Assembly: GCF_963924675.1 (NCBI RefSeq)
Contig: NC_089236.1
Span: 45,416,500-45,480,499, forward strand
Source: Phocoena phocoena
Taxonomy: Eukaryota > Chordata > Mammalia > Artiodactyla > Phocoenidae
Direction: 5' to 3'
Length of the DNA stretch: 64,000 nt
This document shows positions 23,466-34,508 of this stretch, piece after piece. Below the pieces are notes generated by a model. It was not told the origin of the DNA. It did not search any database and worked only from the letters and a program-made list of their open reading frames with translations. A program made the position numbers and the translations under genes. Each line of letters begins with the position of its first letter. The first letter of the stretch is position 1.

Positions 23466-24846
23466 AACCTACAGGCATGTGCTCACACTGAGTGTCCCGT
23501 TAGCGACACAGCGTTGAAAGATGCTGACTTTCTCCTCGAGCTGAGTGACTTCAGGTACGAGGTCCGCTAAGCATGCAAAGCAGAGTGTTTTCTCTGGGCA
23601 GCTCACACAAGGGCGGCAACCGGTATTTCCTGGGCGCTTCGGACACACCAGAAATCGTGTCCTGAAGCTGTTTGAGGGCTCTGGAAATAGAGCTCTCCTC
23701 AAGGAACGCGCAGTGTGTTGCCCATCACTCGGCACGCACGGAGGGCATCCGAGGGGAAGACCACTGGGCCTCGATGTTGCTCAGCTGGTCCACCGGGGTC
23801 TGGAGATACTCACTGACAATGGAGGAAAATGGATGCAAACCAGAGGGGCCTACGAGTCCTCAGAAGGGTACTTTCCTGAAAGTAAAGGCGAAGAGCTACT
23901 AAGAACTCGTGGAAACAGCTGCATGCCTCCCTTTCTGCCCGGCTACTCAGGGCCTAACCTGGAGGCAAGTTCTCACGTTGAGTTTCTCTTGACTTCTAGA
24001 GCTTGTCAGGCTGACCACCACGGCCGCCATGGAAGCACCTTGTATAGACCGAGCAAATTCAGTTTCTTCCCAGAAGCATTCCTACAGGGTTCCCAGGCCT
24101 GTCAACAGCAGGGATTTCAGGTAGCTTCAAGGCACCGTGAATGCAGCCTTCCGAATTGGAAAGCGAGGATGTTTCTATCAGGCCCCCGATTTCATGCGCA
24201 AACGCAGCATACATTGCTGCTGTTTCTAACAAGTCAAAAGAGGCACATGGCCCCTTGTGTTTGCTTGCCTGAATCAGCTTCTCGAAGCAGGGGGTTGTGT
24301 ATCAAGAGGACTGCCTCAACCAAGGAACGCCCTAGCTACTCCTCTGGGGCCTGTGGCTATTCAGAAGCCTGCATTGCCACCGCAAGAACCGGACTGAAAT
24401 TGCAGTAAGAACGCAAGGGGACTTTCTTCTGGAGGCACGGTGACTTCAGGCAGGAGGTCCTAGATGGAATGCGAGGCCGAGGGTCCTCTCAGTGCAGCTC
24501 AGACTAGGGCAAGGCGTAAGACCTCAAGGCCTGTGAGACGTGCCAAAATTCTGTTCGTGAACGTGTTGGTGTGATGGGGAAATTAAGCTGCTTCGGTGGA
24601 GACTGCTGTGCGTTTCCCTACCCTCGGCGTAGAGAGAGTTGGCTCCAAAGGGCTACGGGGCTGGATGTTGCTTAGGAGACCTAGGGGGTCCTGGGGTTAG
24701 TCTGTGTTCCAGCCGGGAACAGGGAGCCCACGCGATTTTCCTAGGTGTCCGAAAAACTCTACTGCCATAAAAGATATGCAGAGCAGAGGCTACGGCCTCA
24801 TGGAAAGTGCTGCACGCCTCCGTTTCTGCAGGGCAAGTCCGGCCTT
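23466..24846 (+). repeat. Satellite monomer copy 18
   Basis: 1,381 bp with the frame open. Its start matches copy 17. It also has CGGCCGCCATGG (shared with copy 19), CCTTGTATAGAC, TTTCTATCAGG, GTGTATCAAGAGG and GTGTTGGTG. The tail returns to CCAGCCGGGAACAGG and ends in CCGAAAAACTC. Confidence 0.97.
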
Positions 24847-26227
24847 AACCTACAGGCATGTGCTCACACTGAGTGTCCCGTTAGCGACACAGCTTTGAGA
24901 GATGCTGACTTTCTCCTCGAGCTGAGTGACTTCAGGTACGAGGTCCGCGAAGTATGCAAAGCAGAGTGTTTTCTCTGGGCAGCTCACACAAGGGCGGCAA
25001 CCGGTATTTCCTGGGCGCTTCGGACACACCAGAAATCGTGTCCTGAAGCTGTTTGAGGGCTCTGGAAATAGAGCTCTCCTCAAGGAACGCGCAGTGTGTT
25101 GCCCATCACTCGGCACGCACGGAGGGCATCCGAGGGGAAAACCACTGGGCCTCGATGTTGCTCAGCTGGTCCACCGGGGTCTGGAGATACTCACTGACAA
25201 TGGAGGAAAATGGATGCAAACCAGAGGGGCCTACGAGTCCTCAGAAGGGTACTTCCCTGAAAGTAAAGGCGAAGATCTACTAAGAACTCGTGGAAACAGC
25301 TGCATGCCTCCCTTTCTGCCTGGCTACTCAGGGCCTAACCTTTAGGCAAGTTCTCACGTTGAGTTTCTCTTGACTTCTAGAGCTTGTCAGGCTGACCACC
25401 ACGGCCGCCATGGAAGCACCTGGTATAGACCGAGCAAACTCAGTTTCTTCCCAGAAGCATTCCTACAGGGTTCCCAGGCCTGTCAACAGCAGGGATTTCA
25501 GGTAGCTTCAAGGCACCGTGAATGCAGCCTTCCAAATTGGAAAGCGAGGATGTTTAAATCAGGCCCCCGATTTCAGGCGCAAACACAGCATACATTGCTG
25601 TTTTTTCTAACATGTCAAAAGAGACACATGGCCCCTTGTGTTTGCTTGCCTGAATCAGCTTCTCGAAGCAGGGGATTGTGCATCAAGTGGACTGCCTCAA
25701 CCACGGAACGCTGTAGGTACTCCTCTGGGGCCTGTGGCTATTCAGAAGCCTGCATTGCCACCGCAAGAAGCGGACTGAAATTGCAGTAAGAACGCAAGGG
25801 GACTTTCTTCTGGAGGCACGGTGACTTCAGGCAGGAGGTCCTAGATGAAATGCGAGGCCGAGGGTGCTCTCAGTGCAGGTCAGACTAGGGCAAGGCGTAA
25901 GACCTCAAGGCCTGTCTAGACGTGCCAAAATTCTGTTCGTGAACGTGTGGGTGTGATGGGGAAATTAAGCTGCTTCGGTGGAGACTGCTGTGCGTTTCCC
26001 TACCCTCGGCGTAGAGAGAGTTGGTTCCAAAGGGCTAGGGGGCTGGATGTTGCTTAGTAGACCTAGGGGGTCCTGGGGTTAGTCTGTGTTCCAGCCGGGA
26101 CCAGGGAGCCCACGCGATTTTCCTAAGTGTCCGGAAAACTCTACTGCCATAAAGATATGCAGAGCAGAGGCTACAGCCTCATGGAAAGTGCTGCACGCCT
26201 CCGTTTCTGCAGGGCAATTCCGGCCTT
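24847..26227 (+). repeat. Satellite monomer copy 19 (transition copy)
   Basis: 1,381 bp. The front half is middle-family (GGGCAG, GCATCCGAGG, CGGCCGCC). The back half has AAATCAGG, CAGGCGCAAACAC and the GAGAGTTGGTTCC tail, like copies 20-23. CCTTTAGGC makes a TAG stop at 25343-25345. Single-base indels occur at CCTGTCTAGACG near 25913 and CCATAAAGAT near 26147. Confidence 0.97.
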
Positions 26228-27607
26228 AACCTACAGGCATGAGCTCACACTGAGTGTCCGTTAGCGACACAGCTTTGAAAGATGCTGACTTTCTCCTCGA
26301 GCTGAGTGACTTCAGGTTCGAGGTCCGCGAAATATGCAAAGCAGAGTGTTTTCTCTTGGCAGCTCACACAAGGGCGGCAACCGGTATTTCCTGGGCGCTT
26401 CGGACACACCAGAAATCGTGTCCTGAAGCTGTTTGAGGGCTCTGGAAATAGAGCTCTCCTCAAGGAACGCGCAGTGTGTTTCCCATCTCTTGGCACGCAC
26501 GGAGGGCATCGGAGGGGAAGACCACTGGGCCTCGATGTTGCTCAGCTGGTCCACCGGGGTCTGGAGATACTCACTGACAATGGAGGAAAATGGATGCAAA
26601 CCAGAGGGGCCTACGAGTCCTCAGAAGGGTACTTCCCTGAAAGTAAAGGCGAAGAGCTGCTAAGAACTCGTGGAAACAGATGCATGCCTGCCTTTCTGCC
26701 CGGCTACTCAGGGCCTAACCTGGAGGCAAGTTCTCACGTTGCGTTTCTCTTGACTTCTAGAGCTTGTCAGGCTGACCACCACGGAGGCCATGGAAGCACC
26801 TGGTTTAGACCGACCAAACTCAGTTTCTTCCCAGAAGCATTCCTACAGGGTTCCCAGGCCTGTCAACAGCAGGGATTTCAGGTAGCTTCAAGGCACCGTG
26901 AATGCAGCCTTCCAAATTGGAAAGCGAGGATGTTTAAATCAGGCCCCCGATTTCAGGCGCAAACACAGCATACATTGCTGTTGTTTCTAACAAGTCAAAA
27001 GAGACACATGGCCCCTTGTGTTTGCTTGCCTGAATCAGCTTCTCGAAGCAGGGGTGTGTGCATCAAGTGGACTGCCTCAACCAAGGAACGCCCTAGCTAC
27101 TCCTCTGGGGCCTGTTGCTATTCAGAAGCCTGCATTGCCACCGCAAGAAGCAGACTGAAATTGCAGTAAGAACGCAAGGGGACTTTCTTCTGGAGGCACG
27201 GTGACTTCAGGCGGGAGGTCCTACATGCAATGCGAGGCCGAGGGTGCTCTCAGTGCAGGTCAGACTAGGGCAAGGCGTAAGACCTCAAGGCCTTTGAGAC
27301 CTGCCAAAATTCTGTGCCTGAACGTGTGGGTGTGATGGTGAAATTAAGCTGCTTCGGTGGAGACTGCTGTGCGTTTCCCTACCCTCGGCGTAGAGAGAGT
27401 TGGTTCCAAAGGTCTACGGGGCGGGATGTTGCTTAGTAGACCTAGGGGGTCCTGGGGTTAGTCTGTGTTCCAGCCGGGAACAGGGAGCCCACGCGATTTT
27501 CCTAGGTGTCCGGAAAACTCTACTGCCATCAAAGATATGCAGAGCAGAGGCTACAGCCTCATGGAAAGTGCTGCACACCTAGGTTTCTGCAGGGCAAGTC
27601 CGGCCTT
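26228..27607 (+). repeat. Satellite monomer copy 20
   Basis: 1,380 bp with the frame open. It starts the third family: TCTCTTGGCAG, CACGGAGGGCATCGG, CGGAGGCCATGG and ACCGACCAA, with CCTTTGAGACCTGCC and GCTACAGCCTC in the tail. AGGTTCGAGG is shared with copy 23. GTGTCCGTTAG lacks one C near 26257. Confidence 0.97.
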
Positions 27608-28988
27608 AACCTACAGGCATGTGCTCACACTGAGTGTCCCGTTAGCGACACAGCTTTGAAAGATGCTGACTTTCTCCTCGAGCTGAGTGACTTCAGGTAC
27701 GAGGTCCGCGAAGTATGCAAAGCAGAGTGTTTTCTCTTGGCAGCTCACACAAGGGCGGCAACCGGTATTTCCTGGGCGCTTCCGAAACACCAGAAATCGT
27801 GTCCTGAAGCTGTTTGAGGGCTCTGGAAATAGAGCTCTCCTCAAGGAACGCGCAGTGTGTTGCCCATCACTCGGCACGCACGGAGGGCATCGGAGGGGAA
27901 GACCACTGGGCCTCGATGTTGCTCAGCTGGTCCACCGGGGTCTGGAGATACTCACTGACAATGGAGGAAAATGGATGCAAACCAGAGGGGCCTACGAGTC
28001 CTCAGAAGGGTACTTCCCTGAAAGTAAAGGCGAAGAGCTACTAAGAACTCGTGGAAACAGCTGCATGCCTCCCTTTCTGCCCGGCTACTCAGGGCCTAAC
28101 CTGGAGGCAAGTTCTCACGTTGAGTTTCTCTTGACTTCTAGAGCTTGTCAGGCTGACCACCACGGAGGCCATGGAAGCACCTGGTTTAGACCGACCAAAC
28201 TCAGTTTCTTCCCAGAAGCATTCCTACAGGGTTCCCAGGCCTGTCAACAGCAGGGATTTCAGGTAGCTTCAAGGCACCGTGAATGCAGCCTTCCAAATTG
28301 GAAAGCGAGGATGTTTAAATCAGGCCCCCGATTTCATGCGCAAACACAGCATACATTGCTGTTGTTTCTAACATGTCAAAAGAGACACATGGCCCCTTGT
28401 GTTTGCTTGCCTGAATCAGCTTCTCGAAGCAGGGGGTTGTGCATCAAGTGGACTGCCTCAACCAAGGAACGCCCTAGCTACTCCTCTGGGGCCTGTTGCT
28501 ATTCAGAAGCCTGCATTGCCACCGCAAGAACCGGACTGAAATTGCAGTAAGAACGCAAGGGGACTTTCTTCTGGAGGCACGGTGACTTCAGGCAGGAGGT
28601 CCTAGATGAAATGCGAGGCCGAGGGTGCTCTCAGTACAGCTCAGACTAGGGCAAGGCGTAAGACCTCAAGGCCTTTGAGACCTGCCAAAATTCTGTTCGT
28701 GAACGTGTGGGTGTGATGGGGAAATTAAGCTGCTTCGGTGGAGACTGCTGTGCGTTTCCCTACCCTCGGCGTAGAGAGAGTTGGTTCCAAAGGGCTACGG
28801 GGCGGGATGTTGCTTAGTAGACCTAGGGGGTCCTGGGGTTAGTCTGTGTTCCAGCCGGGACCAGGGAGCCCACGCGATTTTCCTAGGTGTCCCGAAAACT
28901 CTACTGCCATCAAAGATATGCAGAGCAGAGGCTACAGCCTCATGGAAAGTGCTGCACGCCTCCGTTTCTGCAGGGCAAGTCCGGCCTT
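27608..28988 (+). repeat. Satellite monomer copy 21
   Basis: 1,381 bp with the frame open. It carries CTTCCGAAACACC near 27780 and CGGAGGCCATGG near 28163 (shared with copy 20). The tail has CAGTACAGCTC, CCTTTGAGACCTGCC, GGGGCGGG (shared with copy 20) and GTCCCGAAAAC. Confidence 0.97.
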
Positions 28989-30369
28989 AACCTACAGGCA
29001 TGTGCTCACACTGAGTGTCCCGTTAGCGACACAGCTTTGAAAGATGCTGACATTCTCCTCGAGCTGAGTGACTTCAGGTACGAGGTCCGCGAAGTATGCA
29101 AAGCAGAGTGTTTTCTCTTGGCAGCTCACACAAGGGCGGCAACCGGTATTTCCTGGGTGCTTCCGATACACCAGAAATCGTGTCCTGAAGCTGTTTGAGG
29201 GGTCTGGAAATAGAGCTCTCCTCAAGGAACGCGCAGTGTGTTTCCCATCACTCGGCACGCACGGGGGGCATCGGAGGGGAAGACCACTAGGCCTCGATGT
29301 TGCTCAGCTGGTCCACCGGGGTCTGGAGATGCTCACTGACAATAGAGGAAAATGGATGCAAATCAGAGGGGCCTACGAGTCCTCAGAAGGGTACTTCCCT
29401 GAAAGTAAAGGCGAAGAGCTACTAAGAACTCGTGGAAACAGCTGCATGCCTCCCTTTCTGCCCGGCTACTCAGGGCCTCACCTGGAGGCAAGTTCTCACG
29501 TTGAGTTTCTCTTGACTTCTAGAGCTTGTCAGGCTGACCACCATGGCGGCCATGGAAGCACCTGGTTTAGACCGACCAAACTCAGTTTCTTCCCAGAAGC
29601 ATTCCTACAGGGTTCCCAGGCCTGTCAACAGCAGGGATTTCAGGTAGCTTCAAGGCACCGTGAATGCAGCCTTCCAAATTGGAAACTGAGGATGTTTAAA
29701 TCAGGCCCCCGATTTCAGGCGCAAACACAGCATACATTGCTGTTGTTTCTAACAAGTCAAAAGAGACACATGGCCCCTTGTGTTTGCTTGCCTGAATCAG
29801 CTTCTCGAAGCAGGGGGTTGTGCATCAAGTGGACTGCCTCAACCAAGGAACGCCCTAGCTACTCCTCTGGGGCCTGTTGCTATTCAGAAGCCTGCATTGC
29901 CACCGCAAGAAGCAGACTGAAATTGCAGTAAGAATGCAAGGGGACTTTCTTCTTGAGGCACGGTGACTTCAGGCAGGAGGTCCTAGATGAAATGCGAGGG
30001 CGAGGGTGCTCTCAGTGCAGGTCAGACTAGGGCAAGGCGTAAGACCTCAAGGCCTTTGAGACCTGCCAAAATTCTGTGCCTGAACGTGTGGGTGTGATGG
30101 TGAAATTAAGCTGCTTCGGTGGAGACTGCTGTGCGTTTCCCTACCCTCGGCGTAGAGAGAGTTGGTTCCAAAGGGCTAGGGGGCTGGATGTTGCTTAGTA
30201 GACCTAGCGGTTCCTGGGGTTAGTCTGTGTTCCAGCCGGGACCAGGGAGCCCACGCGATTTTCCTAAGTGTCCGGAAAACTCTACTGCCATCAAAGATAT
30301 GCAGAGCAGAGGCTACAGCCTCATGGAAAGTGCTGCACACCTCCGTTTCTGCAGGGCAAGTCCGGCCTT
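28989..30369 (+). repeat. Satellite monomer copy 22
   Basis: 1,381 bp with the frame open despite many private changes: CTGACATTCTCC, CTTCCGATACACC, GAGGGGTCTGG, CACGGGGGGC, CCACTAGGCC, AATAGAGG, CAAATCAG, CTCACCTGG and GGAAACTGAGG. GGAGATGCTC is shared with copy 23. It is among the more diverged copies. Confidence 0.97.
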
Positions 30370-31748
30370 AACCTACAGGCATGTGCTCACACTGAGTGTC
30401 CCGTTAGCGACACAGATTTGAAAGATGCTGACTTTCTCCTCGAGCTGAGTGACTTCAGGTTCGAGGTCCGCGAAGTATGCAAAGCAGAGTGATTTCTCTT
30501 GGCAGCTCACACAAGGATGGCAACCGGTATTTCCAGGGTGCTTCCGACACACCAGAAATTGTGTCCTGAAGCTGTTTGAGGGCTCTGGAAGTAGAGTTCG
30601 ACTCAAGGAACGCGCAGTGTGTTTCCCATCATTCGGCACGCACGGAGGGCATCGGAGGGGAAGACCACTGGGTCTCGATGTTACTCAGCTGGTCCACCGG
30701 GGTCTGGAGATGCTCACTGACAATGGAGGAAAATGGATGCAAACCAGAGGGGCCTACGAGTCCTCAGAAGGGTACTTCCCTGAAAGTAAAGGCGAAGAGC
30801 TACTAAGAACTCGTGGAAACTGCTGCATGCCTCCCTTTCTGCCTGGCTACTCAGGGCTAACCTGGAGGCAAGTTCTCACGTTGAGTTTCTCTTGACTTCT
30901 AGAGCTTGTCAGGCTGACCACCACGGCGGCCATGGAAGCACCTGGTATAGACCGAGCAAACTCAGTTTCTTCCCAGAAGCATTCCTACAGGGTTCCCAGG
31001 CCTGTCAACAGCAGGGATTTCAGGTAGCTTCAAGGCACCGTGAATGCAGCCTTCCAAATTGGAAAGCGAGGATGTTTAAATCAGGCCCCCGATTTCAGGC
31101 GCAAACACAGCATACATTGCTGTTGTTTCTAACATGTCAAAAGAGACACATGGCCCCTTGTGTTTGCTTGCCTAAATCAGCTTCTCGAAGCAGGGGGTTG
31201 TGCATCAAGTGGACTGCCTCAACCAAGGAACGCCCTAGCTACTCCTCTGGGGCCTGTTGCTATTCAGAAGCCTGCATTGCCACCGCAAGAAGCGGACTGA
31301 AATTGCAGTAAGAACGCAAGGGGACTTTCTTCTGGAGGCACGGTGACTTCAGGCAGGAGGTCCTAGATGGAATGCGAGGCCGAGGGTGCTCTCAGTGCAG
31401 GTCAGACTAGGGCAAGGCGTAAGACCTCAAGGCCTTTGAGACCTGCCAAAGTTCTGTTCCTGAACGTGTGGGTGTGATGGTGAAATTAAGCTGCTTCGGT
31501 GGAGACTGCTGTGCGTTTCCCTACCCTCGGCGTAGAGAGAGTTGGTTCCAAAGGGCTACGGGGCTGGATGTTGCTTAGTAGGCCTAGGGGGTCCTGGGGT
31601 TAGTCTGTGTTCCAGCCGGGACCAGGGAGCCCACGCGATTTTCCTAGGTGTCTGGAAAACTCTACTGCCATAAAAGATATGCAGAGCTTGGCTACGGCCT
31701 CATGGAAAGTGCTGCACGCCTCCGTTTCTGCACGGCAAGTCCGGCCTT
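30370..31748 (+). repeat. Satellite monomer copy 23 (strongly diverged front)
   Basis: 1,379 bp. Its first 340 bp are the most altered in the window: CAGATTTG, GAGTGATTTC, CAAGGATGGC, TTCCAGGGTG, AATTGTGTCC, GAAGTAGAGTTCGACTC, CATCATTCGG and GTTACTCAG. A one-base deletion near 30857 (AGGGCTAACC) ends the long frame after 148 codons. The tail has GCAGAGCTTGGCTACGG near 31681. Confidence 0.97.
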
Positions 31749-32533
31749 AACCTACAGGCATGTGCTCACACTGAGTGTCCCTTTAGCGACACAGCTTTGA
31801 AAGATGCTGACTTTCTTCTCGAGCTGAGTGACTTCAGGTACGAGGTCCGCGAAGTATGCAAAGCAGAGAGTTTTCTCTTGGCAGCTCACACAAGGGCGGC
31901 AACCGGTATTTCCTGGGCGCTTCGGACACACCAGAAATCGTGTCCTGAAGCTGTTTGAGGGCTCTGGAAATAGAGCTCTCCTCAAGGAACGCGCAGTGTG
32001 TTGCCCATCACTCGGCACGCACGGAGGGCATCGGAGGGGAATACCACTGGGCCTCGATGTTGCTCAGCTGGTCCACCGGGGTCTGGAGATACTCACTGAC
32101 AATGGAGGAAAATGGATGCAAACCAGAGGGGCCTACGTGTCCTCAGAAGGGTACTTCCCTGAAAGTAAAGGCGAAGAGCTACTAAGAACTCGTGGAAACA
32201 GCTGCATGCCTCCCTTTCTGCCCGGCTACTCAGGACCTAACCTGGAGGCAAGTTCTCACGTTGAGTTTCTCTTGACTTCTAGAGCTTGTCAGGCTGACCA
32301 CCACGGCGGCCATGGAAGCACCTGGTTTAGACCGAGCAAACTCAGTTTCTTCCCAGAAGCATTCCTACAGGGTTCCCAGGCCTGTCAACAGCAGGGATTT
32401 CAGGTAGCTTCAACGCACCGTGAATGCGGCCTTCCAAATTGGAAAGCGAGGATGTTTAAATCAGGCCCCCGATTTCATGCGCAAACGCAGCATACATTGC
32501 TGTTGTTTCTAACAAGTCAAAAGAGACACATGG

Positions 32534-32544
32534 CCCCTTGTGTT
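32534..32544 (+). repeat. Left arm of 11-bp inverted repeat at the inversion
   Basis: CCCCTTGTGTT is the exact reverse complement of AACACAAGGGG at 32693-32703. In copy 24 the homology extends 10 further bases on both sides because CTTACTGCAA follows here and TTGCAGTAAG precedes the other arm, making 21-bp arms around the inverted stretch. Confidence 0.9.
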
Positions 32545-32682
32545 CTTACTGCAATTTCAGTCCGTTTCTTGCGGTGGCAATGCAGGCTTCTGAATAGCAA
32601 CAGGCCCCAGAGGAGTAGCTAGGCGTTCCTTGGTTGAGGCAGTCCACTGGATGCACAAACCCCTGCTTCGAGAAGCTGATTC
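32545..32682 (-). repeat. Local inversion of satellite sequence inside copy 24
   Basis: This stretch reads as the reverse complement of the normal monomer interval from the AATCAGCTTC region to GAAATTGCAGTAAG. On the left it begins immediately after CCCCTTGTGTT (32534-32544). On the right it ends in GAAGCTGATTC, followed by TTGCAGTAAG in normal orientation (32683-32692) and AACACAAGGGG (32693-32703). The inverted sequence contains the reverse of GCATCCAGTGGACTG, which is found in direct orientation only in copy 31 (near 42272), so its source was a copy like 31. Nine bases next to the left arm are lost and ten next to the right arm are present in both orientations, so this is not a clean flip between the arms. 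Confidence 0.93.
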
Positions 32683-32692
32683 TTGCAGTAAG

Positions 32693-32703
32693 AACACAAG
32701 GGG
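32693..32703 (-). repeat. Right arm of 11-bp inverted repeat at the inversion
   Basis: AACACAAGGGG pairs perfectly with CCCCTTGTGTT at 32534-32544. Most copies read AACGCAAGGGG here, which pairs at 10 of 11 positions. The perfect form occurs only in copies 24, 27, 31 and 41. Confidence 0.9.
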
Positions 32704-33128
32704 ACTTTATTCTGGAGGCACGGTGACTTCAGGCAGGAGGTCCTAGATGGAATGCGAGGCCGAGGGTGCTCTCAGTGCAGGTCAGACTAGGGCAAGGCGT
32801 AAGACCTCAAGGCCTGTGAGACGTGCCAAAATTCTGTTCGTGAACGTGTGGGTGTGATGGGGAAATTAAGCTGCTTCGGTGGAGACTGCTGTGCGTTTCC
32901 CTACCCTCGGCGTAGAGAGATTGGCTCCAAAGGGCTACGGGGCTGGATGTTGCTTAGGAGACCTAAGTGGTCCTGGGGTTAGTCTGTGTTCCAGCTAGGA
33001 ACAGGGAGCCCACGCGATTTTCCTACGTGTCCGGAAAACTCTACTGCCATAAAAGATATGCAGAGCAGAGGCTACGGCCTCATGGAAAGTGCTGCACGCC
33101 TCCGTTTCTGCAGGGCAATTCCGGCCTT

Positions 33129-34508
33129 AACCTACAGGCATGTGCTCACACTGAGTGTCCCGTTAGCGACACAGCTTTGAAAGATGCTGACTTTCTCCTC
33201 GAGCTGAGTGACTTCAGGTACGAGGTCCGCGAAGTGTGCAAAGCACAGTGTTTTCTCTTGGCAGCTCACACAAGGGCGGCAACCGGTATTTCCTGGGCGC
33301 TTCGGACACACCAGAAATCGTGTCCTGAAGCTGTTTGAGGGCTCTGGAAATAGAGCTCTCCTCAAGGAACGCGCAGTGTTTTGCCCATCACTCGGCACGC
33401 ACGCAGGGCATCGGACGGGAGGACCACTGGGCCTCGATGTTGCTCAGCTGGTCCACCGGGGTCTGGAGATACTCACTGACAATGGAGGAAAATGGATGCA
33501 AACCAGAGGGGCCTACGAGTCCTCAGAAGGGTACTTCCCTGAAAGTAAAGGCGAAGAGCTACTAAGAACTCGTGGAAACAGCTGCATGCCTCCCTTTCTG
33601 CCCGGCTACTCAGGGCCTAACCTGGAGGCAAGTTCTCACGTTGAGTTTCTCTTGACTTCTAGAGCTTGTCAGGCTGACCACCACGGCGGCCATGGAAGCA
33701 CCTGGTTTAGACCGAGCAAACTCAGTTTCTTCCCAGAAGCATTCCTACAGGGTTCCCAGGCCTGTCAACAGCAGGGATTTCAGGTAGCTTCAACGCACCG
33801 TGAATGCGGCCTTCCAAATTGGAAAGCGAGGATGTTTAAATCAGGCCCCCGATTTCATGCGCAAACGCAGCATACATTGCTCTTGTTTCTAACAAGTCAA
33901 AAGAGACACATGGCCCCTTGTGTTTGCTTGCCTGAATCAGCTTCTCGAAGCAGGGGTTTGTGCATCAAGTGGACTGCCTCAACCAAGGAACGCCCTACCT
34001 ACTCCTCTGGGGCCTGTGGCTATTCAGAAGCCTGCATTGCCACCGCAAGAATCGGACTGAAATTGCAGTAAGAACGCAAGGGGACTTTCTTCTGGAGGCA
34101 CGGTGACTTCAGGCAGGAGGTCCTAGGTGGAATGCGAGGCCGAGGGTGCTCTCAGTGCAGGTCAGACTAGGGCAAAGCGTAAGACCTCAAGGCCTGTGAG
34201 ACGTGCCAAAATTCTGTTCGTGAACGTGTGGGTGTGATGGGGAAATTAAGCTGCTTCGGTGGGGACTGCTGTGCGTTTCCCTACCCTCGGCGTAGAGAGA
34301 GTGGCTCCAAAGGGCTACGGGGCTGGATGTTGCTTAGGAGACCTAAGGGGTCCTGGGATTAGTCTGTGTTCCAGCCGGGAACAGGGAGCCCACGCGATTT
34401 TCCTACGTCTCCGGAAAACTCTACTGCCATAAAAGATATGCAGAGCAGAGGCTATGGCCTCATGGAAAGTGCTGCACGCCTCCGTTTCTGCAGGGCAAGT
34501 CCGGCCTT
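33129..34508 (+). repeat. Satellite monomer copy 25
   Basis: 1,380 bp with the frame open. GAAGTGTGCAAAGCACAG, CATCGGACGGG, GAATGCGGCC, TTGCTCTTG, CCTACCTAC and GGCAAAGCG are shared with copies 32 and 34. Private changes are GCAGTGTTTTGCC, GGAGGACC and GTGGGGACTG. The tail has CTGGGATTAG and CTATGGCCTC. Confidence 0.97.

Larger units (their letters stand above)
31749..33128 (+). repeat. Satellite monomer copy 24 (contains inversion)
   Basis: 1,380 bp. Marks are CTTTCTTCTCGAG, GGGGAATACCAC and CTACGTGTCC, all shared with copy 31. A 138-bp segment at 32545-32682 is inverted, so the long frame ends in 264 codons with a foreign C-terminus. The tail AAGAACACAAG and ACTTTATTCTGG match copy 31; GAGATTGGCTCC and CCAGCTAGGAACAGG follow. 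Confidence 0.97.
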
